A DNA stretch of 64,000 nucleotides, from the NCBI GenBank assembly GCA_947646015.1, contig CANSEY010000012.1, positions 41,235 to 105,234 of the forward strand, given 5' to 3'. Positions 35,388-44,031 of this stretch are shown in pieces (within the stretch, counting starts at the first letter, position 1; the number at the start of each line of letters is the position of its first letter). The notes under the pieces were generated by a model that saw nothing but the letters and a program-made list of their open reading frames with translations, was not told the origin of the DNA and searched no databases. The stretch is from an uncultured Bacteroides sp. (GTDB lineage Bacteria > Bacteroidota > Bacteroidia > Bacteroidales > Bacteroidaceae). The position numbers and the translations under genes were made by a program.

Positions 35388-35523
35388 GCTGTCACTCCCT
35401 ATAAATTAAAAAGAAGAATATATCTGTCATCTGTCACCGATTTCATTCTAACTATCAGATTATAAATAGTTAATGATGTGACAGCAGTGGGTGACAGCAC
35501 TGTGATGGCAATTATGCTGTCAC
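35388..35523. repeat. cluster of GTGACAGC / GCTGTCAC words upstream of virE-type gene
   Basis: GCTGTCAC at 35388 and 35516, CTGTCAC at 35431, CTGTCA at 35424 and GTGACAGC at 35478 and 35491, in both orientations. The same word recurs in the short region after the VirE-type gene (38049-38149) and I did not notice comparable clusters elsewhere in the window. It is therefore likely to be linked to this gene, as a binding site, origin element or remnant of an element boundary. Confidence 0.7.
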
Positions 35524-35599
35524 CCTTGTATTTGTGATTCGGGATATGTTGTGAAGTCGTTGATTTCATCACGGTATGTAACTATCTTTTCTACTGTAA

Positions 35600-35760
35600 G
35601 AAACAGTTTGTTTTGCAGTTTGAAACTAAAGTTCCCAATGCTTGAAACCATAGTTCCAAACGCTTGAAACTAATGATTCCAAGCTGTTGGAACTAAAGTT
35701 TCAAGCCTTTGAAACTATGGTTTCTCTTCGCTGAAACTATGGTTTCAAGGCGACGAAACT
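35600..35760. repeat. array C: 22 bp-period inverted half-sites (GAAACT/AGTTTC)
   Basis: GAAAC-type half-sites start at 35600, 35622, 35644, 35666, 35689, 35711, 35733 and 35755: seven steps, six of 22 bp and one of 23 bp. Opposite half-sites (GTTCC or GTTTC) follow at 35631, 35653, 35675, 35698, 35720 and 35742. The best units read TTGAAACTAAAGTTTCAAG-like dyads. Geometry equals arrays A and B. Eight units make it the longest of the three. It sits 170 bp upstream of a primase/helicase-like gene, so an iteron-like role is possible. Confidence 0.85.
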
Positions 35761-35926
35761 AATTCAGTGCTATAACCTTATCATGCCCCAGCTTAGATTG
35801 CTTCTTTAGTGTCTTCTCTTTTCTATATTAAACTTTCGTTTTTTCTTGTCGGTCCCGGATATAATGAGTAATTTAGCAGTCTCAACGACACGAAGACGCT
35901 GACACAAACAACCTATTATTATATAA

Positions 35927-38017
35927 ATGAAAATTACCCAATTCCGTAAAAATGGAGATACAACAGCGCTCAGCGTAATGGATCTTGAAAAACTGGTAAA
36001 CAAAGTAAAAACAGAGATAAAATCCCGTCCGGTTTCCACTTTCAGAGAAGAATTAAGATATATGCTTCCAGATGATCGGTGTATGTTTGCCGACAAGCTT
36101 CCCGAGATAATTCCTGCCGCAGAATTTAGAAAAGTAAACGGGCAGAAGCAGATGAAAGCGTACAATGGTATTATTGAACTGACTGTCGGTCCCCTGTCCA
36201 ATAAATCGGAGATAGCTCTGGTGAAACAAAAAGCGAGTGAACAACCGCAGACCCGTTGCGCTTTTATGGGTTCGAGTGGAAAAACGGTGAAGATATGGAC
36301 CACTTTTACTCGTCCGGATAACTCACTGCCCAAAACACGGGAAGAGGCGGAACTGTTTCACGCTCACGCCTATCGGCTGGCCGTGAAATGTTATCAGCCC
36401 CAAATCCCGTTCGATATACTTCCCAAAGAGCCGACTTTGGAGCAATATTCGCGATTGTCTTATGATCCGGATATTATGTATCGTCCGAATTCCGTGCAAT
36501 TTTATCTCTCGCAGCCCACAGCGATGCCCGAAGAGACGACTTTCCGGGAGGCAGTGCAGGCAGAGAAGTCTCCGTTGACTCGTGCCGTGCCGGGATATGA
36601 TACAGAAAATGCTTTTTTGATGCTTTTTGAAGCTGCTTTTCGGAAAGCTTATACAGATCTTAGCGAAGCAGGCCTCCAATTACGGGAAGATAAATGGCAA
36701 CCATTGGTCGTACAATTGGCCAAAAATTGTTTTGCTTCGGGATTGCCTCAGGAAGAAGTCGTGAAACGTACCGTTTTTCATTTCTATATGTATAAACAAG
36801 AAGTGTTGATCCGGGAGATGATTGGCAACGTATATCTCGAATGTAAAGGTTTCGGCAAAAATATCAGTCTGAGCAAAGAGCAACAGCTAGCCTTACAGAC
36901 CGAAGAATTCATGAAACGCCGTTATGAATTTCGCTATAACACACAAATCGCCGAGGTGGAATATCGGGAAAGGCTGTCTTTCCGTTTTCGTTTCAATCCT
37001 CTCGACAAACGGGCGCTGAATAGCATTGCCCTAGATGCACAAATGGAGGGTATTCCACTGTGGGACAGGGATATCAGTCGGTATATCTATTCAAATCGCG
37101 TGCCTGTATTCAATCCGTTGGAGGATTTTCTCTATCGACTTCCCGGATGGGACGGTAAAGACCGTATCCGTGAATTGGCAGCTACCGTTCCTTGCCGGAA
37201 TCCGTATTGGACAGACTTGTTTCACCGCTGGTTTCTCAATATGGTTTCTCATTGGAGAGGGTATGATAAAAAATACGCGAACAGTGTTTCGCCATTGCTG
37301 GTCGGGGCGCAAGGGACGCGAAAATCTACCTTTTGCCGGAGTATAATGCCACCTTCGGAACGTTCCTATTATACTGACAGCATTGATTTCTCGCGAAAGA
37401 AAGATGCGGAACTTTATCTCAATCGTTTTGCGCTCATCAATATTGATGAATTTGATCAGGTCAGTTCGACACAACAGGGCTTCTTGAAACATATTCTGCA
37501 AAAGCCTGTGGTAAATATGCGGAAACCTCATGCCAGTGCCGTGCTCGAAATGCGCCGGTATGCTTCATTTATCGCTACGAGTAATCAAAAAGACCTGTTG
37601 ACCGATCCTTCCGGTAGCCGTCGTTTCATCTGTATCGAAGTGACGGGAGTGATTGACACGAATCGTCCGATAGATTATGAGCAGCTTTACGCGCAAGCCA
37701 TGTATGAATTGGAACATGGCGAACGCTATTGGTTCGACCAGGAGGATGAAAAGATTATGATGGAAAACAATCGTGAATTTGAGCAAGTTCCTCCGGAAGA
37801 ACAGTTGTTTTTTCGTTATTTTCGTGCCGCACAGCCTGAAGAAGGGGAGTGGTTGTCTCCGGCGGAGATTATGGAAGATATTCAGAGAAATAGTTCGATA
37901 CCGATGTCCGTGAAAAGGGTCAATTCATTTGGAAGAATACTGAAAAAGCAGGAAATCCCCTCCAAACATGTACGTAGCGGTACGCTTTACCATGTCGTAA
38001 AGTTAGTGACCGGGTAG
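35927..38017 (+). CDS. VirE-family primase/helicase-like protein
   Basis: A 696-residue protein of the Bacteroides VirE type. An N-terminal VirE_N-like region (about 1-200) begins MKITQFRKNGDTTALSVMDLEKLV. The C-terminal VirE/D5-like P-loop domain has Walker A VGAQGTRKST near residue 461, Walker B LINIDEFDQ near 504, and sensor-like SFIATSNQKDLLTDPSGSRRF. Relatives are phage and satellite replicative helicase-primases. No integrase, capsid or other phage gene is adjacent; the gene stands alone between core genes and is bounded by matching GTGACAGC clusters. It may be a domesticated remnant. Its biological role is unknown. Confidence 0.85.
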   Translation: MKITQFRKNGDTTALSVMDLEKLVNKVKTEIKSRPVSTFREELRYMLPDDRCMFADKLPEIIPAAEFRKVNGQKQMKAYNGIIELTVGPLSNKSEIALVKQKASEQPQTRCAFMGSSGKTVKIWTTFTRPDNSLPKTREEAELFHAHAYRLAVKCYQPQIPFDILPKEPTLEQYSRLSYDPDIMYRPNSVQFYLSQPTAMPEETTFREAVQAEKSPLTRAVPGYDTENAFLMLFEAAFRKAYTDLSEAGLQLREDKWQPLVVQLAKNCFASGLPQEEVVKRTVFHFYMYKQEVLIREMIGNVYLECKGFGKNISLSKEQQLALQTEEFMKRRYEFRYNTQIAEVEYRERLSFRFRFNPLDKRALNSIALDAQMEGIPLWDRDISRYIYSNRVPVFNPLEDFLYRLPGWDGKDRIRELAATVPCRNPYWTDLFHRWFLNMVSHWRGYDKKYANSVSPLLVGAQGTRKSTFCRSIMPPSERSYYTDSIDFSRKKDAELYLNRFALINIDEFDQVSSTQQGFLKHILQKPVVNMRKPHASAVLEMRRYASFIATSNQKDLLTDPSGSRRFICIEVTGVIDTNRPIDYEQLYAQAMYELEHGERYWFDQEDEKIMMENNREFEQVPPEEQLFFRYFRAAQPEEGEWLSPAEIMEDIQRNSSIPMSVKRVNSFGRILKKQEIPSKHVRSGTLYHVVKLVTG

Positions 38018-38037
38018 CGGGAACAAATAATAAATGT

Positions 38038-38149
38038 GTGATTGCATTGTGACAGCAAAAATGCCGTCACAATGCAATCACCTCCTGCTGTCACGGGCTG
38101 ATTCGTTGATAATTAATCTGTTATCTCCTGTTTGGTGACAGATGACAGC
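38038..38149. repeat. 16 bp perfect hairpin and GTGACAGC cluster after virE-type gene
   Basis: Arms GTGATTGCATTGTGAC (38038-38053) and its complement (38066-38081) flank a 12-base loop, 20 bp after the stop codon. GTGACAGC-type words occur at 38049, 38063, 38087, 38135 and 38142. The hairpin may terminate transcription, though no T-run follows. The words mirror the upstream cluster at 35388-35523. Confidence 0.7.
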
Positions 38150-38152
38150 AAC

Positions 38153-38587
38153 TTACCATATATATTCTTCTGTGTAGCGTTGGTAAGCAGGCTCTTCTTT
38201 TATTCCTTTGTTACGAAACAATTGTTTTATATAAGCTTGATCTTTGGGCATAAGGCCTCGTTCTCCACGATAGAGGCGGTAATATCCTGTTTTCCCATAG
38301 TGTCCCACCAACTGTGATCGGATACTGACTGCGTCTTCATAAGGAATCCTGTCAAGCAACCGTTTAAGTCCCCATGTTACATGAACTTTTACAGCCGTTT
38401 TAAAACATTCGCATTGATTCCCGTCCGCAGGATAGCGTGCCGGATTAACGCTGGTGATATAAAGATAGTCGGCTCCGTTATATTGTGCAGCTATGTGGCG
38501 TAAGCATTTGGAGGCTTGTGGGCATTGGTCGTTGAAGCAACGGGCAAAATTGTAAGGGACAGACAGGCTGTCGGGTTCTTCTTTCAT
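38153..38587 (-). CDS. DUF6078-family protein
   Basis: A 144-residue protein, MKEEPDSLSVPYNFARCFNDQCPQASKCLRH. The cysteines CFNDQCPQASKC and QCECFK, and the C-terminal SQLVGHYGKTGYYRLYRGERGL segment, match the Bacteroides-specific family annotated DUF6078. Function is unknown. The four to five cysteines suggest a metal-binding site. A TACATTTG -7-like box on the minus strand at 38642-38649 could drive it, giving a leader of about 50 bases. It converges on the VirE-type gene, whose downstream repeat cluster ends 4 bp from this stop. Confidence 0.65.
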   Translation of the reverse strand: MKEEPDSLSVPYNFARCFNDQCPQASKCLRHIAAQYNGADYLYITSVNPARYPADGNQCECFKTAVKVHVTWGLKRLLDRIPYEDAVSIRSQLVGHYGKTGYYRLYRGERGLMPKDQAYIKQLFRNKGIKEEPAYQRYTEEYIW

Positions 38588-38723
38588 TTGTTGACTTTGT
38601 TTTATTTATGATAGCAAGGGATACAAGTTTTGTATTCTCTACAAATGTAAGGCTTTCTTTCAAGAATGAGAAATGATTGATAAGCTAATACCATTGTTCT
38701 ATGCGATTTCTTTTTGAAATCAC

Positions 38724-38731
38724 TATCTTTG
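38724..38731 (+). promoter_or_regulatory. -7 box of the alcohol dehydrogenase-TrmH operon
   Basis: TATCTTTG matches the -7 consensus and lies 33 bp upstream of the ATG at 38765. Confidence 0.5.
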
Positions 38732-38764
38732 CAATGGATCTATTCATTAAATAAAGAAGAGATT

Positions 38765-39817
38765 ATGCTTGCATATACATATATTGAACACGGAAAATTT
38801 GAATTGCGAGAAAAACCGGAACCGAAAATTACGGATGCACGGGATGCAATCGTGCGTGTGACTCTTGGCAGTATCTGTACCAGTGACCTGCATATCAAAC
38901 ACGGTAGTGTGCCGCGTGCAGTACCCGGAATAACGGTTGGACACGAGATGGTAGGTGTCGTGGAAGAGGTGGGAGCTGAAGTTACATCAGTCAGACCCGG
39001 CGACAGAGTGACTGTGAATGTCGAGACTTTCTGTGGAGAGTGTTTCTTTTGTCATCACGGATATGTCAATAACTGTACCGACCCCAACGGTGGCTGGGCT
39101 TTAGGCTGCCGTATCGACGGCGGACAGGCGGAATATGTCAGAGTACCTTATGCCGATCAGGGACTGAACCGTATTCCCGATACAGTCAGTGATGAACAGG
39201 CTCTTTTTGTCGGTGATGTCCTTGCCACAGGCTTCTGGGCAACTCGTATCTCGGAGATTACGGAGAAAGATACTGTCCTCCTCATTGGTGCCGGACCTAC
39301 CGGAATTTGTACTTTGCTCTGCTCGATGCTGAAGAATCCGAAGCGTATCATTGTCTGTGAAAAGTCCCCTGAAAGGATTCGGTTTGTCCGTGAACATTAT
39401 CCCGATGTACTGATAACGACACCTGAGAACTGCAAGGAGTTTGTACTCCAAAACAGTGATCACGGTGGAGCTGATGTTGTTCTGGAAGTGGCGGGGACCG
39501 AAGATAGTTTCCGGATGGCGTGGGACTGTGCCCGTCCCAATGCGATAGTCACGATTGTGGCTCTTTATGACAAACCTCTGCTTTTTCCTTTGCCTGAGAT
39601 GTATGGCAAGAATTTGACTTTCAAAACAGGAGGTGTAGACGGCTGTGACTGTGCTGAGATCCTCAGTCTGATTGAAGAGGGAAAGATTGATACCACTCCT
39701 CTTATTACCCATCGCTGTTCGCTGAACGAGATTGAGGAGGCATATCGTATCTTTGAAAACAAGCTGGACGGCGTCATCAAGGTAGCGATTGTATGTCAAA
39801 CTGAAAGTAATAAATAA
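38765..39817 (+). CDS. zinc-dependent alcohol dehydrogenase
   Basis: A 350-residue medium-chain dehydrogenase. Catalytic zinc ligands are visible as Cys38 (SICTSD) and His60-Glu61 (VGHEMVG). The structural zinc site is Cys90, Cys93, Cys96 and Cys104. The Rossmann motif is GAGPTG near residue 172. The start at 38765 gives the family N-terminus (MLAYTYIEHGKFELREKPEP); an upstream in-frame start would precede the promoter's transcript start. Members oxidise small alcohols or polyols such as threonine or sorbitol; the substrate is not predictable. It is followed after 4 bp by the TrmH-type gene, probably a shared transcript. Confidence 0.9.
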   Translation: MLAYTYIEHGKFELREKPEPKITDARDAIVRVTLGSICTSDLHIKHGSVPRAVPGITVGHEMVGVVEEVGAEVTSVRPGDRVTVNVETFCGECFFCHHGYVNNCTDPNGGWALGCRIDGGQAEYVRVPYADQGLNRIPDTVSDEQALFVGDVLATGFWATRISEITEKDTVLLIGAGPTGICTLLCSMLKNPKRIIVCEKSPERIRFVREHYPDVLITTPENCKEFVLQNSDHGGADVVLEVAGTEDSFRMAWDCARPNAIVTIVALYDKPLLFPLPEMYGKNLTFKTGGVDGCDCAEILSLIEEGKIDTTPLITHRCSLNEIEEAYRIFENKLDGVIKVAIVCQTESNK

Positions 39818-39821
39818 GAAT

Positions 39822-40622
39822 ATGCCTGTTGTCGAAATATCCTCTTTGTCTCATCCCGGAGTTGAGATATTCTGTACTCTTACCGAGGCTCAGTTACGCA
39901 ATCGTATCGAGCCTGACAAGGGTATTTTTATCGTAGAAAGTCCAAAGGTCATAGAGAGAGCTCTGGACGCCGGTTATGAACCTTTAGCCATTTTGTGTGA
40001 GCATAAACATATCACTGGCGATGCCTCCAACATCATTGAACGTTGTGGCAATGTGCCTGTCTATACGGGTAGCAGGGAACTGCTTGCTACATTGACCGGT
40101 TATGTCCTGACACGTGGTGTTCTTTGTGCCATGCGTCGTCCTGCGGTGCGCAGTATGGCAGAAGTCTGTCGGGAAGCCCGGCGCATCGTCGTGATCGATG
40201 GTGTTGTTGATACAACCAACATCGGTGCTATTTTCCGTTCGGCAGCCGCCCTGGGAATTGATGCCGTACTACTGACGCGTAACTCTTGTGACCCGTTGAA
40301 CCGTCGTGCAGTCAGAGTATCGATGGGAACGGTCTTCCTTGTACCATGGACTTGGATGGACGGTTCTCTCAGCGACTTGGGCAAGTTGGGCTTCCGTACA
40401 GCTGCCATGGCACTCACGGATAACTCTGTTTCCATTGATGATCCTGTCTTGGCAACCGAACCCAGATTGGCTATCGTGATGGGTACCGAAGGGGACGGAC
40501 TTTCGCCGGAAACGATTGCCGAAGCTGACTACGTAGTCCGTATTCCTATGTCGCACGGCGTCGATTCGCTCAATGTAGCCGCTGCGGCTGCCGTAGCTTT
40601 CTGGCAACTTCGTGCTCGATAG
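39822..40622 (+). CDS. TrmH/SpoU-family RNA 2'-O-methyltransferase
   Basis: A 266-residue SPOUT methyltransferase. The three SpoU motifs are present: TTNIGAIFRSAAALG (motif 1), AIVMGTEGDGLSPE (motif 2) and IPMSHGVDSLNVAAAAAV (motif 3), together forming the knotted SAM site. An N-terminal substrate-binding domain (GIFIVESPKVIERAL) precedes it. It modifies ribose 2'-OH in rRNA or tRNA; the target base is unknown. The start at 39822 is preferred because the longer frame adds a non-family tail overlapping the dehydrogenase. It is the last core-looking gene before the A+T-rich island. Confidence 0.9.
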   Translation: MPVVEISSLSHPGVEIFCTLTEAQLRNRIEPDKGIFIVESPKVIERALDAGYEPLAILCEHKHITGDASNIIERCGNVPVYTGSRELLATLTGYVLTRGVLCAMRRPAVRSMAEVCREARRIVVIDGVVDTTNIGAIFRSAAALGIDAVLLTRNSCDPLNRRAVRVSMGTVFLVPWTWMDGSLSDLGKLGFRTAAMALTDNSVSIDDPVLATEPRLAIVMGTEGDGLSPETIAEADYVVRIPMSHGVDSLNVAAAAAVAFWQLRAR

Positions 40623-40652
40623 TTCTGAGGTTTTAGCATATGTTGGTGTAAT

Positions 40653-40674
40653 AATCTTTAATAAAAAAGATTTT
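40653..40674. terminator. weak bidirectional terminator
   Basis: AATCTTT (40653-40659) and AAAAGATT (40665-40672) form a short A+T-rich hairpin with a following T-stretch, between convergent genes. Weak but well placed. Confidence 0.35.
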
Positions 40675-40687
40675 ATGAAGGTCCTTT

Positions 40688-41506
40688 TTATTGTCGGGAC
40701 ATGAGTTCCGCAAATTGATCGAGTGACTGGACATTATATTTCTCAATGAGATCAATGCATTGTTGAAGATAATCTTCGTCCACTTTTACTCCATTCCATT
40801 GGTACCATCGTTTTACCATCTCAATACCTGCATTATGCTTCTTGGCAACATTCCAAATCGTGACGAGATCATCCTTTTGTTTTCTTGATTTTAACCGTTT
40901 CAGCTCAAGTGCCCCTTTGTAGATTTTGATTTCCTCATCATAGATGAGCTGTTTCTTTAGCGTCAGTTCATCATCTCCCAGAAAAGTGACATGGGTCATG
41001 AGTTTTAGTCCGTCGCTGAAATCGGCTACAGCGATACCATGGTCGGAAACGATGAAATAGCCGCCATTATTCTTGCGGGTATACAAGACTTGCGGATTGT
41101 TATACACAAAGTACTCGAATAAGTTTTCTCCCTTGCGGTCTATTTGATAATGGTCGATGTAACGTTCTTTATATCGTTGCATGAAATGCGCTGTGTAATG
41201 CATCACCATATCACGGGGCTTGAAGCCCGACATTTGGATATAGCCATTGCTTGAAGCGCCGATAACGGGGGCGTAAGCCTGAAATCCTACGCCTTGCATA
41301 TATGAATTGTGTTTTCCCACCACTGTCCACACATTTCTTCGGGTGGTGGTGAGGGTTATACGCTGGGTCGCCAAAGGATATGGCAGCATGTTCTTTGTTT
41401 TCTTACGAACCTTATCCATGAACATATTTGCTTGGGTCGATATTTCGATGAGGTCCTTATGCACTTCGGCATACAGTTCCTCGTGAGTCATACTTGTAAG
41501 ATACAT
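40688..41506 (-). CDS. unknown protein at the end of the defence-like operon
   Basis: About 272 residues from the ATG at 41506 (MYLTSMTHEELYAEV); the frame stays open to 41599, so the start is uncertain. It is not assigned to a named family. Features: a conserved-looking segment HYTAHFMQRYKERYIDHYQI with spaced His and Arg residues, a middle strand-rich part (FIVSDHGIAVADFSDG), and a helical C-terminus. The motif could be catalytic, but I do not recognise it. It lies 152 bp downstream of the DUF2075 gene on the same strand, the last leftward gene before convergent core genes. Confidence 0.5.
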   Translation of the reverse strand: MYLTSMTHEELYAEVHKDLIEISTQANMFMDKVRKKTKNMLPYPLATQRITLTTTRRNVWTVVGKHNSYMQGVGFQAYAPVIGASSNGYIQMSGFKPRDMVMHYTAHFMQRYKERYIDHYQIDRKGENLFEYFVYNNPQVLYTRKNNGGYFIVSDHGIAVADFSDGLKLMTHVTFLGDDELTLKKQLIYDEEIKIYKGALELKRLKSRKQKDDLVTIWNVAKKHNAGIEMVKRWYQWNGVKVDEDYLQQCIDLIEKYNVQSLDQFAELMSRQ

Positions 41507-41658
41507 ACTTTGTTTTTTTGATTGTGTATAACGGTAATGGTTATCTTCGTATCTGATGTCGTCTGTAGGACAGCTTTTTGTAAATGATACCGAAAACAAA
41601 CGCTTTATTTTGTTTGGAACCTGTTTGAAACAAGTTCCAGCCAGCCTGCCATACTTTC

Positions 41659-43605
41659 TTATTTTCTATCTCTAATTTTAGCTCTCAAATATTCTTTTAA
41701 ATTTTCATCACAGCAATATACATAGCAACCTTTCATTCCTCTGGACATTAAAACACGGTAGATGTTGCGGGCGTAGTTATCAAAATATGCCGCATTTCGT
41801 TTTAACATAGGATCTTTGATTTCTTTAATGTCTGTAATCAGACATTGTTGCTCTGTGTCATACCGTAAATCGGGACCGATGATGACACCTATGTAATCAA
41901 ATTCAAAACCTTGCGCCGTATATATACATCCGACTTGTTTGATGCCTTCGGGTTTATATGCCCATTCATACCACTTGACATATCCCTTGGGAATATTGGC
42001 AATAGTATCTTTGGTTTCCCACGGCATTGCGAAGTTCCCGATGGCAACATCTTTTACAAAATCTCCGTTCTCATCCAGAGAACTTGACCATGGCCAGCAA
42101 AATCCTGCAGTCAGGCGTGCGCTTTGTCCGTCTATACTGTCTTTTCTCTTTATCTCATCATACAGTGTTTGAGGATCGTCGAATATTTTAAAGTCAAATT
42201 CATCTTCTTTGAAGGATGATTTTACAGGTTCATTATAGATAACTTGTTCAAGCCAGTCCAGATAGTTGTCCGAACCATTGCAACGGAACTGGGATTTTAA
42301 TTCGACTTCTACAATATCGGCATTGTATTCTTTGGCACATTCCCGAATGAGTTGGGAAGATCCGATCTCGACGCTTCGGATGGCTTGTTTGTCGTCGATA
42401 AAGAATACGGATATCTTGGCTGCTTGGACGATTGTTTGAATCTGTGTAAGATTGGTTCGTTTATCAGTCGGCGTGTATTGGTTGTTTGCACTATTAGAGA
42501 TACGATGGGCTTCGTCGACCAGCAATACGTCTATATTATTAGGTTCGCAGTTGGCCGGAATAAACTGAGTTACATTTGAAAATAGCAGTTTAGCCTTACT
42601 GCCACGCGGCAATCGGTCTTTTACCCCTTCCAGTAAAGGTTTTGATTTTGTGGCATAACGGATATTATAACTTTTCTTGTTTCCCGCCAATAGAGCCAGG
42701 ATATGTAAGGCAATCACTGTTTTTCCGGTTCCCGGTCCTCCTTTTACGATAATGATACTTTTCTTGTTACCGATTTTGCGGATTTTATCAAGAATGACAT
42801 TGCGCGCTATAATCTGCTCTTCGATTAGGGCGAATGCGGATACATTGCCTTCGTGAATCAGGTTGGCTGCCGATTCCAGCAGTTTTTTAGAAGGGCGTAT
42901 GGGGCTGCTGATCATTTTGTGGAAGATCGTTTCGCCATCGCCGTTGCCTAATGCTTGCTGCAGGTGTTGGGCGAGTTCCTGCACTTCGTCGCCGGCGTAC
43001 GTTTTGTATGCTTGCAGGAGTTCGCTGTATTTCTCATCAAATAAGGTATTGGGTGTTTTGTTTTTGCGGTAATTGTAGCAGTATGCGAGTCCTTCGATAT
43101 GAAGTTCTTTGCTGCTCAATACTTCGATGAATCCGGTCAGATAATCATTGTATCCTCTTACTTGTTGGGAAGGGTGGGATACCAGCCGGTGTCCTCCGCC
43201 TGTGTATGCCTGTACCTGGAATGTGGTGTCTGAATCTTCGTCGTCGACGTTGAAGTTTCCTTCGCAGTCAGTATCCCGAACCCCCTTGTTGTCCCATTGT
43301 TTTAATTCGATATGGACTACATTTCCCTGATTTTGTGAGTTCCTACCATATAAGATGCAGTCAATGCGTTTCATGTTGTATGGAACGAGGTACTCGAATG
43401 TCACATATGTATCAGTAACTCCGCTCAACTGAAGCAAGTCTTTTATTTTAGGGGCATTATTTCCCCATGACATTAGTTCTGAATTGCTTGGGTGTAAGTT
43501 ATAATAGGTGGCGGCCTTTGTCATTTTGTCTGTAAACAGATTGGTCATTACATCATGAAAAAACGTAGCCTGCGGTTCTTGGTATAATACTCTTTTTCCG
43601 GTCAT
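41659..43605 (-). CDS. PD-(D/E)XK-like nuclease fused to DUF2075 helicase
   Basis: A 648-residue protein. Residues about 60-110 contain RIDCIL (Asp82) and, 18 residues on, VVHIELKQW (Glu100, Lys102), the spacing and context of a PD-(D/E)XK nuclease. From about residue 280 a superfamily 1 type P-loop ATPase of the DUF2075 group follows: Walker A VKGGPGTGKT near 292, Walker B LLVDEAHRI near 360, and later helicase motifs (AQGFEFDYIGVI; MSRGMKGCYVY). DUF2075 proteins are often found in defence islands and toxin-like contexts. It is preceded after 9 bp by the MazG-like gene. The role is inferred as nucleic-acid degradation during infection. Confidence 0.8.
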   Translation of the reverse strand: MTGKRVLYQEPQATFFHDVMTNLFTDKMTKAATYYNLHPSNSELMSWGNNAPKIKDLLQLSGVTDTYVTFEYLVPYNMKRIDCILYGRNSQNQGNVVHIELKQWDNKGVRDTDCEGNFNVDDEDSDTTFQVQAYTGGGHRLVSHPSQQVRGYNDYLTGFIEVLSSKELHIEGLAYCYNYRKNKTPNTLFDEKYSELLQAYKTYAGDEVQELAQHLQQALGNGDGETIFHKMISSPIRPSKKLLESAANLIHEGNVSAFALIEEQIIARNVILDKIRKIGNKKSIIIVKGGPGTGKTVIALHILALLAGNKKSYNIRYATKSKPLLEGVKDRLPRGSKAKLLFSNVTQFIPANCEPNNIDVLLVDEAHRISNSANNQYTPTDKRTNLTQIQTIVQAAKISVFFIDDKQAIRSVEIGSSQLIRECAKEYNADIVEVELKSQFRCNGSDNYLDWLEQVIYNEPVKSSFKEDEFDFKIFDDPQTLYDEIKRKDSIDGQSARLTAGFCWPWSSSLDENGDFVKDVAIGNFAMPWETKDTIANIPKGYVKWYEWAYKPEGIKQVGCIYTAQGFEFDYIGVIIGPDLRYDTEQQCLITDIKEIKDPMLKRNAAYFDNYARNIYRVLMSRGMKGCYVYCCDENLKEYLRAKIRDRK

Positions 43606-43614
43606 CGTGTTTGG

Positions 43615-43944
43615 TTATAATTCGTTATATTTCTTAGCAGTTCCTTTGGCTTTCTCAACTGGATACTTTTGCGCATTCTTCTCTATTTTGTCCAGTATGA
43701 TTTGGGCAACATCAAAATTATATTTATTAGCAATGAGTAATGCGTAATTGAGGACATCTGCCAATTCTTCTTTTATTTTTTCAACATTTGCCTCTTCCGG
43801 TGATTTCCAGAGAAAGAGTTGGTTCAGTTCTGCTGCTTCAATGGATAATGCCAATGATAAATCTTTAGCATTGTGAAATTGGGCCCAGTCCCGTTCGTCT
43901 CTGAATTTCACAATGGTTTCTGTAAGTTCTTCTATTGTTGCCAT
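43615..43944 (-). CDS. MazG-like nucleotide pyrophosphohydrolase
   Basis: A 109-residue all-alpha NTP pyrophosphatase. The metal-binding ExxE(n)ExxD pattern is visible: Glu36 and Glu39 in SIEAAEL, then Glu60 and Asp63 in EELADVL. Enzymes of this type hydrolyse nucleoside triphosphates to monophosphates and pyrophosphate. It lies 87 bp after dptH and 9 bp before the nuclease-DUF2075 gene. That pairing suggests it may deplete or cleanse a nucleotide used by the system, for example a modified or invader nucleotide (inference). Confidence 0.85.
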   Translation of the reverse strand: MATIEELTETIVKFRDERDWAQFHNAKDLSLALSIEAAELNQLFLWKSPEEANVEKIKEELADVLNYALLIANKYNFDVAQIILDKIEKNAQKYPVEKAKGTAKKYNEL

Positions 43945-44031
43945 ATTATGTTGTTTTTTATTTACTTATCTGTATGCTGGTTTACATATACATATTGTCT
44001 TTACTCATGAAATATTTTTATTATAATTCTT

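Larger units (their letters stand above)
35345..35926. other. 582 bp intergenic region with two repeat types
   Basis: No gene seen. Left part (35388-35523): five GCTGTCAC/GTGACAGC-type words. Right part (35600-35760): array C with 22 bp period. A short stretch without features precedes the VirE-type start at 35927. Confidence 0.7.

Noticed and set aside
35600-35760. CRISPR-like array
   Set aside because: Units are 22 bp dyads without unique spacers, and no cas genes are in the window.
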